This document shows positions 38,036 through 48,381 of a stretch of DNA of 64,000 nucleotides, one piece after another. The notes under the pieces are model-generated. The model was not told the origin of the DNA. It was given only the letters and a program-made list of their open reading frames with translations, and searched no databases. Source of the DNA: Steromphala cineraria (Eukaryota; Mollusca; Gastropoda; Trochida; Trochidae); the NCBI GenBank assembly GCA_916613615.1, contig OU744721.1:76637060-76701059 (forward strand). The letters run 5' to 3'. Each line of letters starts with the position of its first letter. The stretch's first letter is position 1. The position numbers were made by a program, and so were the translations under genes.

Positions 38036-39611
38036 AATATAGTCGCAAGCGACGACAAACGGATTCAGCACTGTATGGTGATAATTTTCATTAACAGAGG
38101 TAATTATCTAAGTCAAAAAGCTTGAGCGAGAATGCGTACAATAATGACAAGGGTTGTCAGTCCGGTACTTAATGGCAAGACCTCATTTATGCATACACTG
38201 CTATTCAACATAGCTGTAGCAACGAGGCATCATCTTTGGTGTTATTACAATGAACCAAATCTATCAGTGTAAAGTTATATATTTTTCCCTCAAATTAACT
38301 GACGACACTCACCGTGCGGCATTCCTATCATCCGAACCATTAGCGACACTTCAAAATTGTTTTCACCATCGTGTATAGGAGAGGAATGGTTTTATTTTGA
38401 TGTATTATTTGTTAATGAGCATGAAAAAGTAAAGAAACGGTGAGCGATGCGACATATGTTACAAATATCATGTTTTCAATCAAATTACCGTACACCTCAA
38501 GAGGTAAACAGTAACTAATGCATTATGAAAATGACCACATTGCACTTGATATTTAACGTTAAGTCTTTACAGAAAATTCATCATGGCTGTAAACATGAAT
38601 CATTTCAGGTTAAACGGTCTTGTTGCTAAATGATGATAGATAAAACATTGCCTAGTGTTATATTGCTAATGAACTACATTTTTCAATCATTCATATATCA
38701 TAATAATTCAAAACGAAAGTAGGATTGACCACATTTAAATACTCCGAATTTCAATGTAAATGTTTAATCTAATTTTAATGAAATTTATCCAAGATTGTAT
38801 GTTCTTTTGGCTTTCATATGATATATAGAGCAATGTGTTATAGTACGTCGTTGATTAGCAATGAGTATTCAAACGTACCCACCAAAACACCCGTTTTCCA
38901 AAATGCAAACTTTGACCCTTCCGCGTGACCGGAAATGACTGTTCGCGAGCGATTTTATTCTTTTATCTTGAAGACCTTGCTAATGTCTAACTCTCATGCA
39001 AAAATCATCAAATTCGTCTGGGAGGTTTTTGAGTTATCTGCCCTTGAATATTGCAAAATGTGCAAACTTTGAAGATTTTTATAAAAAACACTATTTCGAA
39101 TTTTTGAATTTTGAAACAAACTTGTTATAGGCCAATGTCTCAGCTATATTATGTGTAAGTGTCAGCTTTCTAGTATCAGCAGTTGCCGAGTGGTGATTCC
39201 TGAAAGGTGCCTGGGGTCGGACTTTTGAAAAAAATGCAGAAAATTCAAGATGGCGGCCAAACCACGTGACCTACGAATTTGCCATGATTTCGTTTTTTGC
39301 AGCATTTTTGATTGCGCATCTTTTAAAAAAAAAATTAGGTCTCTAAGTGCATTTTGAAAAAAAAGTCAATGTTAAATTTTCGATTTTGGAATCGAACTGG
39401 ACCTTTAATGTATGGGCTGATTTGGCCCAAAAGCTTATTGTCGCCATTCCTCGACAAGGTCTACCAGCCTGTGAAATTTGGCTTCGATAGCATCAGCCGT
39501 TTGGGCTGAAAGTTGTTCACAAATTTCCTGGAATAATAAAAAAAAAAAAAAAAAAAAAAAAAAGAAACACGCCAATAACAATAAGGATTCAGCCTTATGG
39601 CTGAATCCTTA
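38036..39611 (+). mobile_element. unclassified element with terminal hairpin, copy 2 (~1.58 kb)
   Basis: Direct-orientation relative of the preceding copy, with the same left end and the same perfect 30-nt right hairpin (39,582-39,611). It carries a run of about 25 A residues near 39,538-39,563 just before the shared CACGCCAATAACAA block. The two copies are only about 120 bp apart. No protein frame and no clear target duplication. Confidence 0.85.
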
Positions 39612-39639
39612 ATAATTGATTATATAGATCCCCAACATC

Positions 39640-39870
39640 ACACTCGTTCATCTCATAATGGCGAATATACGATAAATACTTGTTTTCATTGGAATCTTAA
39701 AAAAAGTCACTTATGTTCGTGGAAGGCAACTTCACGCGTCGAATTTTCATGCATATTAATTAATTTTTTGTTTAACCTAATGAACAGTTTCAACGTGTAA
39801 CTGTCGTTTTGAATTGTCCGGTTTCGATCACAATCGCGACTCCATACCTTCCTATTGTCACTATACAAAC
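39640..39870. mobile_element. fragment related to the TTAA MITEs at 29.2 and 54.2 kb
   Basis: Contains ATAAATACTTGTTTTCA and later TTGTCCGGTTTCGATCACAA followed by TCGCGACTCCATACCTTCCT, in the same order as the 29.2-kb element. The terminal repeats are not recognisable. Confidence 0.55.
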
Positions 39871-41896
39871 ATTTAATATGTAGGCCTATCTATGTTAGTT
39901 TGAAACTTGAAAATTGGTCAAAATTTCCTATAGTTATAGGTTTAATAAGTTTTTAATCAAAGTTCGTCGACCTCTGTCAATCGAAGATGTGAACATTCAA
40001 TACAAATGAAAATAAAAAGGAGCCTCTACGGTTTCAACAAGAGGGTAGAAAGCTTGACATCATATACTTCAGTAACTGGCAGTTAAACACTGAGCTATGC
40101 GAGAATCGTTCAAGCATGAAAGGCTTGCATAAAACATATTACAAATACATCCATAATGTAGATAAAATTATATTAATATGGATATGGACTGAATTGAAAT
40201 ATGTAGGGCTATGTGACACACACGGTGACCAACATTTGAGTTATCGTTGATATATTTAACGCTAAAACCATAAGTGTTGATATATAATCAGCTAAAGCTG
40301 CAAAGGAAAAAGTTAGGAAAGAAAATATTTATATTGCATTAGGTTATTTTGACCTAGGAAATAAAACTAGCATATAGTAAAGGGTTCATCACTGCATGGT
40401 TATCACGTTTCCAAACCCGAATGAGCGACCAAGTACTGAACGTATTCATGATGTAGACAAAGGGAAGTAAGTTATGTATGTATGAATACCTCGATTATTG
40501 CGAAGCCGCGCCGTGTGCACAGGATCGATTTCACTGCACGATTATCGAGAAGCATGTCTTGTCTATAAATCGCAAATGTCATCTGTAACATTCAATCTGT
40601 GATCAACAACCATTGCCCAAATACTACATTCCATGGATCGTCTTATTTTACCGTGAATGAGCGAGTAAAAGGTGAGAAATTCATCGAGTATAAACCTTTG
40701 CCTACTACTAGTCTTAGCTTAGCGGTTTTATCGCGCCCATTGTTTGTTGACCTACATTTAGATAACCTCAGCATCCCACATCGCTAGGCTGGCGGTGTGT
40801 CACTGTGTACGCGAGATAGCTAATTCGTTGGTGAAAATAGTAGGCTACCTTCTCTAAAAACTGTAATTTAAAGGTACGATGTATGCAGGACCTTTAAATC
40901 CACGGTAGATTTATTGGCTAACACTGACACAGTTTCTAAGCCATGGCTAGGCCAACACGGAATAATGTTTACATGGATTGGATAATACGATATTTCGAAA
41001 TAAACCTTTATATAACAAACAATTTATACTACAGTGTGCATCTTCTCTTTTACTTGCATAATTAACTTAATTAGATGATGATACTCACCATTTTTATTTT
41101 TGAATGCGAGTGATAAGCTAAAATGGACGTCCGTCGAAACTACAAGAAATGATTTGATCTATATTGAGATCAATTTCTATAAAATTAATATTGTTACGAT
41201 ACCTGTTCACAAACATTACTCTCAAAATGCAGGCCCGTAGCAAGTTGGTTGGGGTCACAGTTTCATGACAAAATTTCATACTTTAAACGTAAGCGACAAT
41301 GGCTTTAGTAGCTCAGCAGGTAGGTAGGTATAGGCCTAAGGTGTGTGATGATGGGTAATCAACTGTAAAATATCATTAACCACACAGTTAAAGTCGATGT
41401 TTTCCCCCTTTCCTCTTTAAACCCCCCCTCCATCTGAGCTAAGAAACTCACTTTTGTACGGAATGCCACCAAGCAGACTACAAGAACACAACTAAGTACA
41501 ATGACAGTGAATTTATGGTTAAGGGTTGTGATCGTATGAACATACGAGCATATGTTGTCAATTTAAACATTACAAATGCATGGAGGCAAAAAGTATTTTT
41601 AAATTTTCACATTTCTTATAATACATATCTGTGATAAAATACAGTTGGTTTTAGAGAACTGTATCAAGAACAAGTACCATTGATACTTGCATGTAGATTA
41701 GTGAATATTAAGAATAAGTTTGAAGCGATGTCAAACAATGATTTCAATTCAATTTTTGAATTCAAGATTTTATAAAAATGACCAAAAGACAGATTGGATT
41801 GTTAAAGAGTTTGTAAGCTATTTACACTGACGTTAATATCGTTTCTTCATATGCCCTATATTAATCTTTAAATTTCTTCAATTTTAGAAGATCGCA
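39871..41896. other. 5' flank and probable 5' UTR/intron of the BED-hAT gene
   Basis: No coding exon recognised. A typical acceptor (AAATTTCTTCAATTTTAG) ends at 41,887, nine bases before the ATG. The gene therefore probably has an upstream non-coding exon in this stretch, possibly in the GC-richer patches at 40,480-40,860. Confidence 0.45.
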
Positions 41897-43849
41897 ATGT
41901 ACGGCAACAGCCAGAGGACCATCTTCGACTTCCCGGGGAAGGCAAAGAGCGAGGTGTGGAAGAACTTCGGCTTCTACCTGAGTGATGACGGCTACACCCT
42001 AGACAGAACCAAGGCTATCTGTAAATACTGCAGGATATCAGTGCGCTACACCGGGAACACCACCAACCTACACACCCACTACGTCAACCACCATCTCCGC
42101 CAAGACAGGAACAAACATGGCGCCCCTCAGTTGACCTTCTCCGAACCGGAAGTTATCCAATCTCACCAATCGCTGTCAGATATTGTACACATGCCCGTCG
42201 TTATGCCAACGGCGTTTGCTCCAAGAGCTACGGTGAAATCTACTCCCCATACGCTTGCAATAATGGAGTACTTTATATGTGATCTCATCCCTGTTGATGT
42301 CATCAATAGCCAAGCTTTTCAGAATCTGATCTTCACGTTAGACAAAAACTGTGAACTCCCCTCTATGAAACACCTCGAGGAAGTTCTGTTGCCTAGTTTG
42401 TATAGTGATTGCATGGACAAGTTGTTGAGCAAATTGGAAATGTTGGACACTGTTACCTTAACAATTGACGTGTGGTCACTCTCTCATAAGCTTATGACCC
42501 TTTCGGCAAACTTCATATCTCCAACTTGGCATGTCAATACATTTGTTTTAGGAACTGTTCCCATTCCAGACGAACTCGAATCAAAATTCATACTCAAGAC
42601 ATTTCAAGATTTGGAAAAGAAATGGAAAATAGGATGTGACCCAATTCTTATAGCAAGTGACGAGGACGTTCTGAAAGCTGCAGATGAGCAGAAATGGTCA
42701 AAGCTATCATGTTTTGCGGAAACCCTAAACAATGCCGCTATCAAGGGGTTACAATTACCCTCGATACAAATCCTGATTAAAGCTGTTAGAACACTGTTTC
42801 ATTTCTTCAAGAGTGGACCATGGAGTTCGATCAACCAGCAAGTTATTGACCCGCACTCCCTTATACTCGACGCCGAGGACAGATGGTTGTCCACCTTTAA
42901 TATGTTTCAAAAAGCCGTCGAATACCTGCCTGTAATGGACACTCTTCTTGAAGAAAACGATTTCAAAGATGGGGATCCGAAGGGCATAATGTTGGACTCA
43001 AAGCAGAGGACATTGTGCCGAGGTCTTGTGGAGCTACTGAAACCACTGAGCAATGCTTCCATGCTTCTGTGTGACCAGCAGATGGTGACAGCATCAATTG
43101 TACTTCCAGCCCTGAAGAAGCTTCAGATGACACTCAATGAGCATGAAACTGATCATCCAGAGCTGAAAGAATGTCGAGATCTCATCTGGACAGAGATACA
43201 GAAACACTATTCCTCCGAAGACACCAGAGACTTTCTGCTGGTTTGTTCTTTACTGGATCCCAGATACAAGGGTCTCCGATACGTTGAACCAGTGGAAAGG
43301 GAGAAAGCGAGAAGGCTGTTATATGATGAAGCACTCAAACCCTTCATACCGGAAGTTGAGATCAAACAGGAAGTAGAAGATGAAGACGAGTACATCCAAA
43401 GCATCATAATGGGTCCGCAATTTTCATTACCAAAAAGCGATCCTGAATCAAACCAAGAGGTGCCAGCCAAGAAAAGAAAGACAATTCCATCAACCTCTAA
43501 GAATGATTGTGACTGGCTCTCTGACGTCGTTGGCAACAAAGAAGACTCCGGGTCAGACTGCCCACACACTGAGATTCTCAGTGCGGAGTTGGATCGTTAT
43601 ATGAAGGAGAAGCAGATCACTGCCCGCAATCCTCTGGCCTGGTGGTATGAGCGGGAGAAGCTCTACCCAAACCTCTCCAGACTGGCTAGGAAGTACATGA
43701 GTGTGATGGCCGTCTGCAAACCTCCGGAACAGGTCTTCCTTCAGGAGAAGGAGCTGGTCAAACTCCAGAGAGCGGCCATTAGGGACAAGAACCTCGACCA
43801 GATGGTCTTCCTCAATCAGAACTATCAGAACCTTAAGAATCAGAGTTAA
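41897..43849 (+). CDS. BED zinc-finger hAT-transposase-derived protein, probably domesticated
   Basis: An intact 650-aa frame in one coding exon, preceded by an in-frame TAG and a splice acceptor. Residues 19-67 form a BED finger (C42, C45, H61, H65/H66). The hAT core shows LTIDVWS with D191, a degenerate second acidic block (IASDEDV, D255) and RWLST at 329-333. The hAT dimerisation region NPLAWWYEREKLYPNLSRLARKY is at 578-600, followed by PPEQVF in place of the usual SERxFS block. A CxxHxL-type motif reads CFAETL (272-277), with glutamate replacing histidine. A basic PAKKRKT stretch (523-529) is a likely nuclear signal. No flanking inverted repeats were seen. Intact coding with altered core motifs points to a ZBED-like nuclear DNA-binding protein rather than an active transposase. 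An AATAAA lies at 44,036-44,041. Confidence 0.9.
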   Translation: MYGNSQRTIFDFPGKAKSEVWKNFGFYLSDDGYTLDRTKAICKYCRISVRYTGNTTNLHTHYVNHHLRQDRNKHGAPQLTFSEPEVIQSHQSLSDIVHMPVVMPTAFAPRATVKSTPHTLAIMEYFICDLIPVDVINSQAFQNLIFTLDKNCELPSMKHLEEVLLPSLYSDCMDKLLSKLEMLDTVTLTIDVWSLSHKLMTLSANFISPTWHVNTFVLGTVPIPDELESKFILKTFQDLEKKWKIGCDPILIASDEDVLKAADEQKWSKLSCFAETLNNAAIKGLQLPSIQILIKAVRTLFHFFKSGPWSSINQQVIDPHSLILDAEDRWLSTFNMFQKAVEYLPVMDTLLEENDFKDGDPKGIMLDSKQRTLCRGLVELLKPLSNASMLLCDQQMVTASIVLPALKKLQMTLNEHETDHPELKECRDLIWTEIQKHYSSEDTRDFLLVCSLLDPRYKGLRYVEPVEREKARRLLYDEALKPFIPEVEIKQEVEDEDEYIQSIIMGPQFSLPKSDPESNQEVPAKKRKTIPSTSKNDCDWLSDVVGNKEDSGSDCPHTEILSAELDRYMKEKQITARNPLAWWYEREKLYPNLSRLARKYMSVMAVCKPPEQVFLQEKELVKLQRAAIRDKNLDQMVFLNQNYQNLKNQS

Positions 43850-44035
43850 GGTGCAATGAATTAAGACAGTTGGAAGAATATAGCATGATTAATTCTAACT
43901 TTCACATAGTAAGGACTATTGACGTTTGGTGTAAATGCAAATATTTTAAAGAATGAAGAAAAAAATCACAATAATGAGATACACAATACTCTTAAGACAA
44001 GCCTTGTTTGTTATTTGCAATACTATTGTGCATTT

Positions 44036-44041
44036 AATAAA
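44036..44041 (+). terminator. polyadenylation signal AATAAA for the BED-hAT gene
   Basis: Canonical hexamer about 190 bp after the stop codon, in an AT-rich 3' UTR. Confidence 0.55.
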
Positions 44042-44134
44042 ACATTTTAATTCAAGTCCTGTTTATGAAAATTTAAATTGAATACGAAATTAGTTTATAT
44101 TTCTCTATTCATATCGATTATGGCATCAGTTTAA

Positions 44135-44490
44135 AGGGGCAGTAGCACGTTTTTAGGGGGAATATAAGGTGATGTCAGGAAAATGAAAATTAATGGTTCC
44201 AATTGAAAGACAATGTATTTAAACTGAATGGAAAAGTAATATTTCAAATATATAATGTAAAGTTTAGCCATGTGATTCCTTTTTCGTACACAAAATGAAT
44301 TAAAGGTGTTCACACAAAATGGCCGCCAATGGATTTTATTGGAATCTTCATACTCTGTCCTCTGACTATGGATGATTGGCTTGTGTAATGAGATTTTTGA
44401 CACTGTCAAAATATTACATTTAGCATTAACGTACAATTGTCAGTAAACAATTTAAAATATAAAATTATCAAAAAACGTGCTACTGCCCCT
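44135..44490. mobile_element. MITE of the AGGGGCAGTAGCACG family (copy 3, intact ends)
   Basis: 356 bp. The ends AGGGGCAGTAGCACGTTTTT and CGTGCTACTGCCCCT are inverted repeats, flanked by perfect TTAA duplications (44,131-44,134 and 44,491-44,494). Non-coding; the interior is shared with the other three copies. Assigned to the piggyBac-type TTAA class by its target duplication. Confidence 0.93.
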
Positions 44491-44559
44491 TTAAAAAGAA
44501 TATCTACTTCTTAAAGGTAAAGTTCAGTCATTCCATTCATTTTTAAACTCATGTAGCCT

Positions 44560-44700
44560 GCAAGGCCCGATGTGCTTATGGCATGGCATGGCGTCCGGCG
44601 TCCGTCCGTCCATAAACTTTGTGTAATTTCGACTTCTTCTCCAGAACCATAAGGCCTAGAAAGCTGAAACTTGGTGTACAGACTCCTTGGCTAGTGAGAA
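44560..44700 (-). repeat. truncated, inverted fragment of the 58-63 kb element family
   Basis: On the minus strand it shows GGAGAAGAAGTCGAAATT, then a GGACGGACGC tract, then GCCATGCCATGCCATAAG. This is the right-hand part of the elements at 58.7-62.8 kb. The terminal CCTGATGAGCT is not preserved. Confidence 0.7.
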
Positions 44701-44909
44701 TTATAAATTGTAGCTTTGGTAATATATAAAATATATAATAATATATAAACATTTTAAAATATATGCTACTGTCCTTTTTGAAGTCTATCTATTTATACAT
44801 TTTTAGTTTCTTCAATACTACTCCCAGATATATCGTATAAAATAAGGCCTATTCGACAGCTATTACCTAGTAAATATTTGGCCCCGGATTTGTAGGAGGC
44901 TTTCTTTAA

Positions 44910-45252
44910 AGGGACAGTAGCACGTTTGTAGGGGGGACATTAGGTAATGTCAGGAGAATGAAAATAAATGGTTCCGATTGAAAGGCAATGTATGTAAACT
45001 ATATGAAACAGTAATAAATCAAATAGATAATGTAAAGTTCCGACATGCGATTCCGTGTTGTTACACAAAATGAATTAAAGATGTTCACCGATGGACTTTA
45101 TGTGAATCTTCATAATTTATCCTTTGACTATGGATGATTGCTTTGTGTAATGAGACTTTTGACACTTTCAAAATAATACATTTAGCATTAAGGTACAATT
45201 ATCAGTAATAAATTGAAACCATACAATTTTCAAAAAACATGCTACTGCCCCT
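44910..45252. mobile_element. MITE of the AGGGGCAGTAGCACG family (copy 4, intact ends)
   Basis: 343 bp from AGGGACAGTAGCACGTTT to CATGCTACTGCCCCT, with TTAA on both sides (44,906-44,909 and 45,253-45,256). Same orientation as copy 3, about 420 bp away, with several internal indels relative to it. Confidence 0.92.
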
Positions 45253-46026
45253 TTAAATTCTTCTTTTTGACCGTTCACTTTTTCAGACTTATTCTGATTA
45301 ACTAAGAAGACTTACTGTTCAAGACATGACAAAAGGTTAGAAAATTTATTTTATTCACCTTCGAATATAACACAATGATTTTGTTGTTGTTATTCTATCG
45401 AATTCTATACAAACTGCCTTTGTTAAATGTCTTTACGTTTGTACTTTTGGCATATCAGTGATTTCTGAAACATTTGTGATCTTACCTCACAACCATTCTT
45501 CATATCAGAAGAAAACAACTAGAAATTTAAACACACCTACATATATCAATCAATATTGGGAACATTGAACTTTCATTAATAGTAGTAAGACGCACAAAAG
45601 TGAAGTAAGGATTGCAGCACCATTCCGTTATGACTTTGGCATTAAACGTGGCATAATCAGAAGGAGCAAGATATTGTGGACATGGAATTATTTATCTTTA
45701 AATATTTTCTTTTTAGTTCTTCATAAGGTGGCATGTAGAAAACAGAACATGTGTACCTCGATGTACAGCAAAAAAGGATATTGACAGTATACTATTGTTA
45801 AGGTGGATTTTAGATGATATTTGTCTGCTATGCATTAATGTTTACATAGGTCCTGTTCTTAAACACAGTCCACCCAGGGAAGAAGTAAGAATTTACTCTA
45901 AACCTTTTCAAAATAAAGAAGTTGCCATCCAGAAAATCTTGCGGACTTACTTTCAGTTGTGTAAATGACAACGAAATTCATGCCACAGTTCTTTACAGTA
46001 TTGCACAAGCTAAATAAATAAACCGT
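45253..46026. other. intergenic, 3' flank of the first P450 gene
   Basis: AT-rich; no other feature supported. Confidence 0.45.
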
Positions 46027-47520
46027 TCAACCTTCTGAAACTCTACTTAGGTTCCGTCTAAAAGCCTGAACACGATAGGGCTTTGGGGTATAAATGAACC
46101 CCGGGGCAGGTTCTAGAGTCGGAGTTATTCCCCTTGGTGCCGTAAACCGATATCGTTGCACCAACGACGTGATGAATAGGAAGAGTTCCATCTTTGCTAA
46201 CGTTTCTCCAAAACAACAGCGTTTGCCGATGGAAAATGGAATCCATTCATCTCTTTGAATAAAATACCCCTTGTCGTCTAAAAATCTCTCAGGTTTAAAT
46301 TGTTCGGGATTCGACCACAGACCCTTGTCCATAAGTACAGAATCTAAGACTGGAAATATCATGGTGTTCTTTGGAATGGTGTACCCGCGGAATGTGACGT
46401 CACAGGAAGTCGAACGCCAAACCCCAATAGGGTTGATATTAGCACATCGTTGCACCTCGGCAATGGTTGCTTGAACAAAGGGCAGGTTCTCTTGATCCGA
46501 CATAACAGGTGCGCGATTTAATCCAACGTTAGATCTGATTTCCTGGTAGCACCTTTCCTGGACGGCTGGGTAAGTGATGAGGTACAGGATACACCATTGG
46601 AGAGTTGCTGCAGTGGGGTCGGACCCGGCGCCAAGCAGATCTTTGATTGTTTTGACTAGATTTTCTTCGTTTAGAGACGAGTCAGTGTCCTTTTGAGCTT
46701 CAATTTCCCTTAAATACGCTGACACGTAATTCGAAACATTGTTCAAATCTTGGTCCTTTTGTTGACGTCTAATACCTGGAATAATTATTTCCTCTTGTAT
46801 GAATTTCATATTCTCTAAAATACGATTCAAATTGAATAAGTCACAAGGTAAATATTTCAAAAATGGAATGAAATTCAATACCGCCACTGCACTATGAGTC
46901 TCCCGGCAACGCATTAAATATTCAACAAATATCGGATCAGCGTTATCGAAACGTTTCCCAAAGATTACGGAGCACAGCACGTTACTGACTGAAGAGTCAA
47001 TGATCTTCTTCAGGTTTACTCTCTGACCTTTTTCTTCAGCAATGATCCTTAACAAATGGTTAATTTCCTCCGAAATTCGTATCTCTAAAACATTTCTACC
47101 AGATGTCAATCCATTCCCGTGCAGACATGTGTAACCTATGGTCCTTTGCTGCTTCCATACATTTCCCGAGGTAGCCGATAGCCCTTTACCTTGACTCGTC
47201 ACTTCAGAAACGAACACATCCGGTCGAGAATTAAACACGTCCCCATTACTCACGAGCGCGTCCTTTATAACATCAAATCCATTGAGAACAACTACGAACC
47301 TGCTGCCAATATACAGACTGAATATATCGCCATAGTCCCTCCTCCATGCACGAAATGTTAGTTTGATATCAGGCCCGAGTGAGAACATGTTCCCGAATAA
47401 CGGTAAACTCCATCTTGGTCCCGGGGGAACTGCGTGACGAAAATGTCGTCTGCTCAATACCCAGACGACAACAGAAACCACTGACGCGGTTATCAGTGCT
47501 GCACAAACGCCTCCATCCAT
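46027..47520 (-). CDS. CYP2-like cytochrome P450, intronless, I-helix threonine replaced
   Basis: A single frame of 497 aa starting at the ATG at 47,518-47,520. It has an N-terminal membrane anchor (about residues 5-22) and a proline hinge VPPGP (31-35), placing it on the ER membrane. WKQQR (122-126) is the C-helix. The ExxR is E355-R358, PERF is at 410-413, and the heme motif FSIGKRCCFG (429-438) has the axial cysteine C436. The I-helix reads AGSDPTAAT (298-306): proline 302 stands where the oxygen-activating threonine normally follows the acidic residue. This may change the reaction or weaken oxygen activation. It is the most diverged of the three neighbouring P450s around the C-helix as well. 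Substrate unknown. CYP2-clan assignment rests on motif and length; the exact family cannot be given. Confidence 0.95.
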   Translation of the reverse strand: MDGGVCAALITASVVSVVVWVLSRRHFRHAVPPGPRWSLPLFGNMFSLGPDIKLTFRAWRRDYGDIFSLYIGSRFVVVLNGFDVIKDALVSNGDVFNSRPDVFVSEVTSQGKGLSATSGNVWKQQRTIGYTCLHGNGLTSGRNVLEIRISEEINHLLRIIAEEKGQRVNLKKIIDSSVSNVLCSVIFGKRFDNADPIFVEYLMRCRETHSAVAVLNFIPFLKYLPCDLFNLNRILENMKFIQEEIIIPGIRRQQKDQDLNNVSNYVSAYLREIEAQKDTDSSLNEENLVKTIKDLLGAGSDPTAATLQWCILYLITYPAVQERCYQEIRSNVGLNRAPVMSDQENLPFVQATIAEVQRCANINPIGVWRSTSCDVTFRGYTIPKNTMIFPVLDSVLMDKGLWSNPEQFKPERFLDDKGYFIQRDEWIPFSIGKRCCFGETLAKMELFLFITSLVQRYRFTAPRGITPTLEPAPGFIYTPKPYRVQAFRRNLSRVSEG

Positions 47521-48381
47521 ATTCTTGGTCTATAAAGCGCACATTTCACCCGTTAGATCAAGCCTTCAATGTTTACATTCTAATGCGTGTGCATTGTTTG
47601 CAGTTAGCATGCAGGTTGAAACACATTCACCCCCTTGACAGTCCGTATTGTTCGACCTAGCGCGTCAACGAATACAGCTCGACCGCTTTAGCTAGACCAA
47701 AGCTAGTTATCGACCGTATCTGTCCAGGCTCCATGGTTACCTTAGCGTTATCGTGTATAATGCGTGCTTGCTTGGTTAATATGCACGGTGTTGAATGGTC
47801 AAATAGTCGAAATGAATTTACTGAATCATCACAATCATGATTGATAGGTGTAATTGCAATGGGTTTTTTTTAATGCAAACTCACATTAGTCCATTCTTGA
47901 CTTGCATGTATTGAATGTGTTGTTATGTCATTTTACGGAAACATTTATGTTACTCCTTTTCATGAAAATGGTAAAAACAATATGTCATCAAACCTTACGA
48001 AGCTTTAAAATCTAACGATTGTGTAACCTTTATAGACAAGTCATACAAAGTAATCCTTTTATATGTTTTAATAAATGAAGTACAATAAGACAAAATAATA
48101 GGTATAAACGTGTGCAAGACAAGAAACATCATTTATCTTATAAAACAATATGGCAAAATAAGGCAAATTGTGATACAAAAACATCTTTTATGTAGATTTC
48201 TCAAAAAATAATACTCACATACATCGTAAAAGAGAACAAGTATAACGTCACTAAGCATTTGCGAAAGTACGAGTAGACGAACTAATAGGTACAAAAATGC
48301 ATAAACAGTTGGTAAACTGCATACACTACATGTTGTAAAGCAAAAAACTAAAAATGAATTTCAAAGACATACAGTGTCTGT
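47521..48381. other. intergenic between two tandem P450 genes
   Basis: Promoter side of the 46-kb P450 and 3' side of the 48-kb P450, both minus. No other gene recognised. Confidence 0.45.

Noticed and set aside
44131..44436. 101-codon minus-strand open frame
   Set aside because: It lies inside a MITE and is not shared as a frame with the other copies.
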